A stretch of 53,488 nucleotides of DNA from contig LWCA01000109.1 in assembly GCA_001642005.1 (NCBI GenBank), positions 1 through 53,488 of the forward strand, read 5' to 3'. The position numbers were made by a program, and so were the translations under genes. This DNA is from Intoshia linei. Taxonomy: Eukaryota > Orthonectida > Rhopaluridae. The first letter of the stretch is position 1; each line of letters begins with the position of its first letter. Shown piece after piece: positions 47,599 through 53,488 of this stretch. The notes under the pieces are model-generated. The model had not been told where the DNA came from and did not search any database. It saw nothing but the letters and a program-made list of their open reading frames with translations.

Positions 47599-50500
47599 AT
47601 GATTACGTCCAGTTTTAAAACATTCAACGATCCCATTCATGGGGTCATAGATATGGACCCTTTGAGTATAGCTATTATAGATACACCTCAATTTCAAAGA
47701 CTACATAGAATTAAAATGCTGGGAACTTGCTATTTCGTTTACAACAGTGCTACTCATTCTCGCTTTGAACATTCTCTCGGGTATTTTTTATTGATAATTA
47801 AAAAAATTTCAAATTAAACGCTTGGGCGCATTTAATTTGATATGCATGTGTTAGAATTCATTAGCGTAAATGATATTGTATTATTACTTTAAAGTAGATT
47901 TATATACTCATTTTAGTACTGCTTATCTAGCAGAATTACAAATTAAATCATTACGAGAAAATCAACCAGAGTTAAATATCACTAATACAGATCAATTGTG
48001 TGTAAAGTTGGCTGGTTTGTGTCATGATTTAGGTACATTCATTTTATTTTGATTATAGATGCGTTCATTTCGTACATTGTTTGGTAAATTTCTATCAAGT
48101 CTCAATTAAGTGCATTTAATTAACCGGGATTGTGAAATTTCAGAATGTTTGCAAATAAATTAGTAAATCATTGTTTTTCTGAGGGTAGCAATGCTTTTAA
48201 ATGTACTTGGAATGACAAATTAATCATACCGTGTGTACACTACGGTCAGGTAAAACGGACCACTTTTTTTAAAATGTTGGTTTGGAGTAGTGACGGCTCG
48301 TCATTGAGGGCTGCAGCCCCATCAGAATTTTGACCAATATAAAAAAAAATATAATTTTATAATACAGAAAAATAGTAGTACCTTGGCAGCATTATTTTAT
48401 TATTATGAGATTCGTAAATTTCGTTGTGTAACAGTCATATTACAATTCAATATATTGAACACAATTTCTAATTTTTATCGAAAATATAATACTTTGGGCT
48501 GCGCTGTTTGTAGTATCTAACTTACTTACTGAAATTCACAAGTTAAACACTGTAATAGCATTATTACCGTTTAATACATCAACAACATGTTCTTGCAGCC
48601 CCACCAATTATTTTGAAGATTTTTAATCAATAGGGTTGAAAAATTATCTATTAAAAAATTAAAAAATCAATAAACTATTTTTATTAATCATACAGATACA
48701 TCTACTTTAGTACACTACAGGGATGTCCAAATTCTATCGTAAAAAAATTGGAGTTAATCCAGAATATACCATTAATATTTTTTTTAAAATAAACCCTTTC
48801 TCTGAAAATGATGACATAAATTAATTATATTTATTAGAATCCCAATAGTATAATTTGTATTTATATATAATTTTATAGTTTTTATAAACATTTTTATCTC
48901 AAAAAATGCAACTAATTTTGATTTTACTGACTTTATACAGGCTAATTCCTCGTTAACGGAATAATTGATCCTGAAAATAAATCTCATTCCGTTAACGAGG
49001 ATTTTTTATAAATAATGTATACCTTAAAACTATGGTTCCCGATTGGGAACCAAAATTATATGCCTGGGGTCCGTGAAATTCAATTAAAATATAGAAAAAT
49101 TTTGATCAACTTTTGTTTATTTTTATGGGAGAATTTTTAGTATTTATGACAGAGTTTCTAGATTTTGATTATTCCAAAGCCTAGACGACTGCTACATTAT
49201 TATTTCAAATTATTATTATTTTTTTATCGTACTTTTATCCCACCATTAATAAAATTTAATAAAAAATCCAATTTTACCAATCCCTAAGGGAAAAATAATG
49301 TTTTTCCAATATTTTTTTGAAAAACACAATTTACCAAATGTTATGAGAAAAACCTCTTATTCCAACCCAAAATAAAACTCCAATATTACCAGCGCTTAAG
49401 AGAAATGTTCTCTTTTTTTAATATTATTTTGAAAAATCCGATTATACTAAATCTTATGAGTAATAACTTCCAAAATAAAAAATGAAATTTTATCAATTCT
49501 CAATAAAAAAATTTTTTTTCCAATATTTTTTGAAAAAACGATTTTACTAAATAATATGATAAAAAACCTTTAATTTTTTTATTAATGTTTTTTATATTTC
49601 ATGTTTCCCCTTGAAGCTAAAAAAATAAATATGGAAATGGGGGTCCGTACACTATTTAAACCTTTATGTATAGAAAAAAATGAAATCTTTTACGTATCTA
49701 AAGCTTTTAATTTGAACCGAAAAAGTTTTAGTATAATTATGATGATAGTCATTTTAAGTTAAAATTTAACGGAATTTTTATACTTTAGAAAAATTCAGTC
49801 CGTCAATCAGAAATTTTTTTCCGTTAACGAGGAATTTCGTTATAAAAGAGTTAGCCTGTATTACTCAAATTGTGTTTCGTGTCATCCGACAAAATAGAAA
49901 TTTAGAAAATGAGTATTTTATAGGTTTCTGAATTTTTATTCCTGTATTTGTACGGCATTGCGCATCTCTATTAAAATTTAATTTAAAATGTTAATAATTT
50001 GTATTAATTATAGGACATGGACCATTTTCTCATTTATTCGAAAAAGTTGTAGATAAATCGAAATATTGGAAGGTTTGTCCATGAATCTTGATACTAATGA
50101 TATACAAATACATTTATACTATTATATGCAGGGATGGAAACAGCAGTACTGTTTTGTTTGTTTTAACAGCGAATGATGTTTATTTCAACAGCATCGAGTA
50201 CAGCTGTTAACAACTAAAATAAACAGCAATTTTTTTTGTAATATATAAATAAGAGTAAATTATTTTTCATACACCAAGTTATTGAATAATACTCGAAATT
50301 ATCGATTCATTATTCATCATCAACACGGATTATTTAACAACGTTTTATTACTGTAATATTATCTCTGGTTTCTCATCTGATAGGACATATAATTCCACAA
50401 AGTCAATCATTATTTATATATGTAGAAGATCAGGAACTGTTCTTTAAAAAAAGGGTAACTTCTGTCGTTCCCATTTCCAAGCATATATATTTTGAAAAAG

Positions 50501-53126
50501 AAGGTAGTCAACTGATACATTTAAAATTGTTGGATATGAATATTAATTTAAATGAATTTCCTTTGCATCGGACGTTGGTTTACTTAATATTAAAAATGTC
50601 AATATCGAAAGCATCAGTAGAGCGAGATTTTTCTAAACAGACAAATTTATTCTAATTATCGACCAAACTTATCTACATAAACTTTACACAACACTTTATT
50701 TGTTAGATACAGGCAAAATCTCATTTAACGAAAATGGCAAAACATTAAAATGGCACATTCGTTAAATGATTTTAACGAAAATATTGGAAATGTAAAAATA
50801 ACCATAGATTACGATCAATCTATTTATATTGACCTATAATATTAACAGAGTTTATGAATTTTCGACGTTCGTTAAAATGAGATATTTGTTAAATGAGATT
50901 TTGACTGTATAATTACAAACATGTTTATGAGTGTCTCAGTAAATTTTTTTAGATTAAATTATATTGTATTATTGTAATTTATTAAAATTGACATCAACGC
51001 ATTTTTTTAATGAAATTCAGTAATTTTAGAATAAATATTAGTAGTAATAATTTTATAAGATCAATTATAACTAAAAATGCAATTTTTCATGATATGTACC
51101 TTTTTAACATAAATATGGTCTCTAAACATTAAAAACACTTCATTTTTGAATGCTGTTAAAATAGTTGTTAACAGCGGATGTTGTTTTGACAATGACAGCA
51201 GCGCTGTCTTTGTTATCAGCATTTGAGCCATTCCTGATTATATGATTTACATGTTTCTGAGTATGCATTTTTTATCTTAATACTTGACTGTTTTCTGAGA
51301 GTAAAGTGTGCATGTTATTAAAATTATTATGACATAGATTAATAATGTATTAAGAAAATGATAAAAATAATAGGGTTTTAGAGGGATTGTGGAATGCAAA
51401 AACTTTCACTATTAAAGAGGTAAAGGAGTATATAGCGATGAAAAGAGTCGCCAAACTTTTTTTGTGATATGGGTGGACCCCAGTTTCAATATATGAATTT
51501 CTAAAAAAATACATTTTTTATTAGGCGGGGGTTTTCCATATAAACCAATTTGACAACCCTTTCTAAAAAATAACTCAATTTTTATCGTTACTACCCCGTA
51601 ATTCTCTTATAACCTCAATCTCTTTTTTAAAATCCCTACCTTAAGTTCACTTAAATAGAAAATTTTGAATTTTAGCACGTCCTTATAAAAGGCGTCGGTA
51701 TATCTTAATTTTATTTGTTATGATTAATTTTTCATTAGCATGAAGAAATGTCCATCAAAATGCTCAAATATGTTTTTAATACAAATGATCGTGTTCAACG
51801 ATTACTAAAAGAATACAGTATTGACAATGTTGCACAAAATTTTATTTTTGAATTGATTCATCCACAAGAAACTACTAGTTTACCACCAAGCAAGTATTTT
51901 ATGTACGAGGTTTGATTATTCACATCATGTTTCGAGATATTTTTTGTTTTGCTCGACACTTTAATTTATTTTTGCATAACATGAGGGAATCAGAAAAATA
52001 GTAATTTATAATTGAATATTAGATTGTCTCAAATAAAACGACTGGAGTCGACGTAGACAAATTTGATTACATTTTACGTGATTCTTATTATGTTGGACTT
52101 AAATGTGGTTTTGATTATAAAAGATTTATCAAATTTTCAAGAGTCGTTGATATTAATGGAACTTGCCATTTATGTTATAGGGATAAGGTAATTACAAATA
52201 GCAACGATATATTCTAAAAAAAAATTTTTAGATGTTTCATGATCTGTATGGATTATTTAACACTCGTAATTATTTAAATTTCCACATTTACCATCACAGA
52301 ATTGCCAATGTTGTCGACGTTATGTAATTTTTATAAGTTTGAATTTAATGTATTTTAGGTATATTGAATCTCTTAAATTGGCAAATAATTTTTTAACATT
52401 TACTAATTTAGATGGGTAGTTGTATATTATTTTTATATTGTACTCATTTTTAGGGACAAATTAAAATTATGTGATACGATCGACGATCCTTATGCATATA
52501 CTAAAGTCAATGATGCGGTTTATGATATTATAAGATGGTCAGATAATGTAAACCTCGCTCCAGCCAGACAAATTTTTGAGAATTTGGAAAATCGTCAAAT
52601 CTATAAATTTGTTTATGAATGGTTGAACAATGAAGATCAAAAATTGACAGTGAGTTTTAATTTTAAAGTTAGTAATTTTATTTTATCATGAACCCCTGAT
52701 TTAAAGTTTGGGTGTTTTAAAACGATTTTATACAAAAATTTTATACTTAAGGAAACTAAAAATATTTAGTGTCAGGTTAAAATACTTTTCTAAGATTAAA
52801 AGGCCAGATTGATAGGTGAGAAAAGAACTTTCTCTAGTAATTCATTACAATTCTTTAATTTTTAATGGATATTTGATGTTATAACTTATAAACTTACTGT
52901 ATGATAAAATAGAATATCAAATCAATCATAATTGACAGATGCAATGATGCTACAATCAACAACGACAATCTCATCATTTGGGTTTAATTTTAAAATGTAT
53001 TTGTATGTCATATATATTTAGTTTGTTCGAACTGATTATGGTAGCGGTAACGAGGACCCTATCGAAAAAGTTTATTTTTATTCCAAAAACAATTTGAACA
53101 TTGCCAATATTATGAAAAAAGATGAG
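47599..53126 (+). CDS. SAMHD1: SAMHD1-like dNTP triphosphohydrolase without SAM domain, 3' end beyond window
   Basis: SAMHD1 cleaves dNTPs to deoxynucleosides and triphosphate. Nine exons are in view: 47599-47780, 47917-48032, 50014-50072, 51739-51909, 52023-52187, 52232-52323, 52359-52415, 52454-52649 and 53022-53126 (381 codons, in phase, no stop). The HD-domain landmarks are [23 protein letters not shown] (His58), LCHDLGHGPFSH (His97, Asp98), [12 protein letters not shown] (Asp188), [12 protein letters not shown] and [10 protein letters not shown]. These match the human metal ligands and catalytic core in order. An in-frame stop (47572-47574) just before the ATG rules out an N-terminal SAM domain on this exon, and none is seen upstream. 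Human HRRAYQH reads NFHIYHH here, which may alter allosteric nucleotide contacts. Introns 2 and 3 are about 2.0 and 1.7 kb, filled with transposons; the others are mostly short. The last exons lie to the right. Confidence 0.93.
48297..48715. mobile_element. Possible hAT-type element in SAMHD1 intron 2
   Basis: TAGTGACGGCTCGTCATTGA followed by GGGCTGCAGCCCC looks like a hAT end. A weak inverted partner TTAGTACACTA lies near 48706-48716, and GCAGCCCCACCAATT lies inside at 48597. No target duplication was found. Confidence 0.3.
48938..49858. mobile_element. Tc1/mariner-type element with a nested hAT-like segment
   Basis: The ends CAGGCTAATTCCTCGTTAAC and (complement) CAGGCTAACTCTTTTATAAC both reach a shared ATTCCTCGTTAACGGAA block and are flanked by TA. 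Inside, GGTTCCCGATTGGGAACC and later words match the MITEs at 39025 and 44066, so an older hAT-type element seems to have been captured or inserted. It is in SAMHD1 intron 2. Confidence 0.75.
50129..51236 (+). mobile_element. hAT element with decayed transposase tail and perfect target duplication
   Basis: A 1108-bp element in SAMHD1 intron 3. The ends are CAGGGATGG and (complement) CAGGAATGG, flanked on both sides by the perfect octamer ATTATATG (50121-50128 and 51237-51244). At about 50517-50655 the plus strand encodes [20 protein letters not shown], the conserved C-terminal dimerisation motif of hAT transposases. The rest of the transposase is missing or unreadable, so the element is non-autonomous. 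Confidence 0.88.
50710..50907. mobile_element. Mariner-type MITE nested in the hAT element
   Basis: A 198-bp element flanked by TA, with ends CAGGCAAAATCTCATTTAAC and (complement) CAGTCAAAATCTCATTTAAC. It lies just after the transposase remnant inside the hAT element, so it inserted later. Confidence 0.82.
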
Positions 53127-53488
53127 GTTATTTTAGTCATACATAACTTGTTTAAGTTAAAGGGTCATGAATAGGGCAATTTTTTAAATAACCTAACGAC
53201 TGATTTTTAGTAACTTTAAAAAATTTTTTTTGTCTACAACTTTAATTTGAATCTTGTTAACTTCAATCGATTAGTTTTCATTTTTTCCAAGTATTTTTTA
53301 TGTTTTTATTTCGTACCATTTGAAAATTCAAAATATTTAATGAAATTTTTTTTCTCTAAAAAAATAACTTTCTATTGTTTACCTTCAAGAATGTCAATCA
53401 TACTCATTATTCATATATATTCAATATACCAAACATTAATTTAAATGAAGAAAATTAAACTATGCAAATGGATAATTAATAGAGTATT
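53127..53488. other. SAMHD1 intron sequence to the window edge
   Basis: AT-rich sequence after the donor at 53127 (GTTATTTTAG). No further SAMHD1 exon, such as the one expected to encode the C-terminal lobe, is recognisable before the edge. Confidence 0.5.

Noticed and set aside
48145-48333. A 62-codon plus-strand ORF in SAMHD1 intron 2
   Set aside because: It does not match any missing part of SAMHD1, whose exons 2 and 3 already join seamlessly (CHDLG|HGPF), and its end lies in a hAT-like terminal sequence.
1-53488. Search for CRISPR arrays, bacterial operons, prophage or rRNA genes
   Set aside because: None is present; all recognisable genes are spliced eukaryotic genes.

Overview
The window reads as AT-rich nuclear DNA of an invertebrate animal. 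Every recognisable gene is eukaryotic and split by spliceosomal introns. The set includes a TRP channel with a long ankyrin domain, a paramyosin-like myosin rod and a SAMHD1-type HD phosphohydrolase. Paramyosin argues against vertebrates. The sequences are strongly diverged from textbook homologues, so I do not name a phylum. Many introns are only about 33-60 nt; the long ones are mostly filled with repeats. All exon joins were deduced by hand from reading frame, splice dinucleotides and known protein families.

Layout, left to right: transposase-like remnants (1-814, +); TFIIS (1024-2339, -), whose last exon is not visible; a C18orf32-like segment joined in frame to a glutaredoxin (3392-6270, +); a ubiquitin-specific protease (8301-11483, +); a four-exon TRP channel (11597-18313, -), whose last exon looks like a separate ORF until it is joined; a decayed duplicate of that channel (20110-22543, -); an unidentified two-exon gene (23009-23844, +); the NatA auxiliary subunit NAA15/16 in 18 exons (26057-31209, +); a short paramyosin-like rod protein in 14 exons (33926-41162, +); a small OB-fold-like gene resembling TEN1 (41290-41654, -); an unidentified small membrane protein (41805-46305, -); prefoldin subunit 3 (46672-47511, +); and a SAMHD1 homologue that runs off the right edge (47599-53126, +).

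The genes are mostly unrelated housekeeping functions (transcription elongation, redox, deubiquitination, N-terminal acetylation, protein folding, dNTP control) plus muscle and sensory proteins. Nothing suggests an operon or one shared pathway. Spacing is tight where repeats are absent: USP and TRP converge 113 bp apart, the rod gene and TEN1-like gene converge 127 bp apart, and prefoldin ends 87 bp before SAMHD1 starts.

The rest is dominated by small DNA transposons. There are Tc1/mariner-type foldback elements (CAG...CTG ends flanked by TA), hAT-type elements (CAGTGG, CAGGG ends) and a dispersed family built from diverged units of about 133 bp. Several are nested in one another. The most notable single observation is a candidate U12-type AT-AC intron in the prefoldin gene. 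It has a canonical 5' splice site and branch point and restores the conserved C-terminus.
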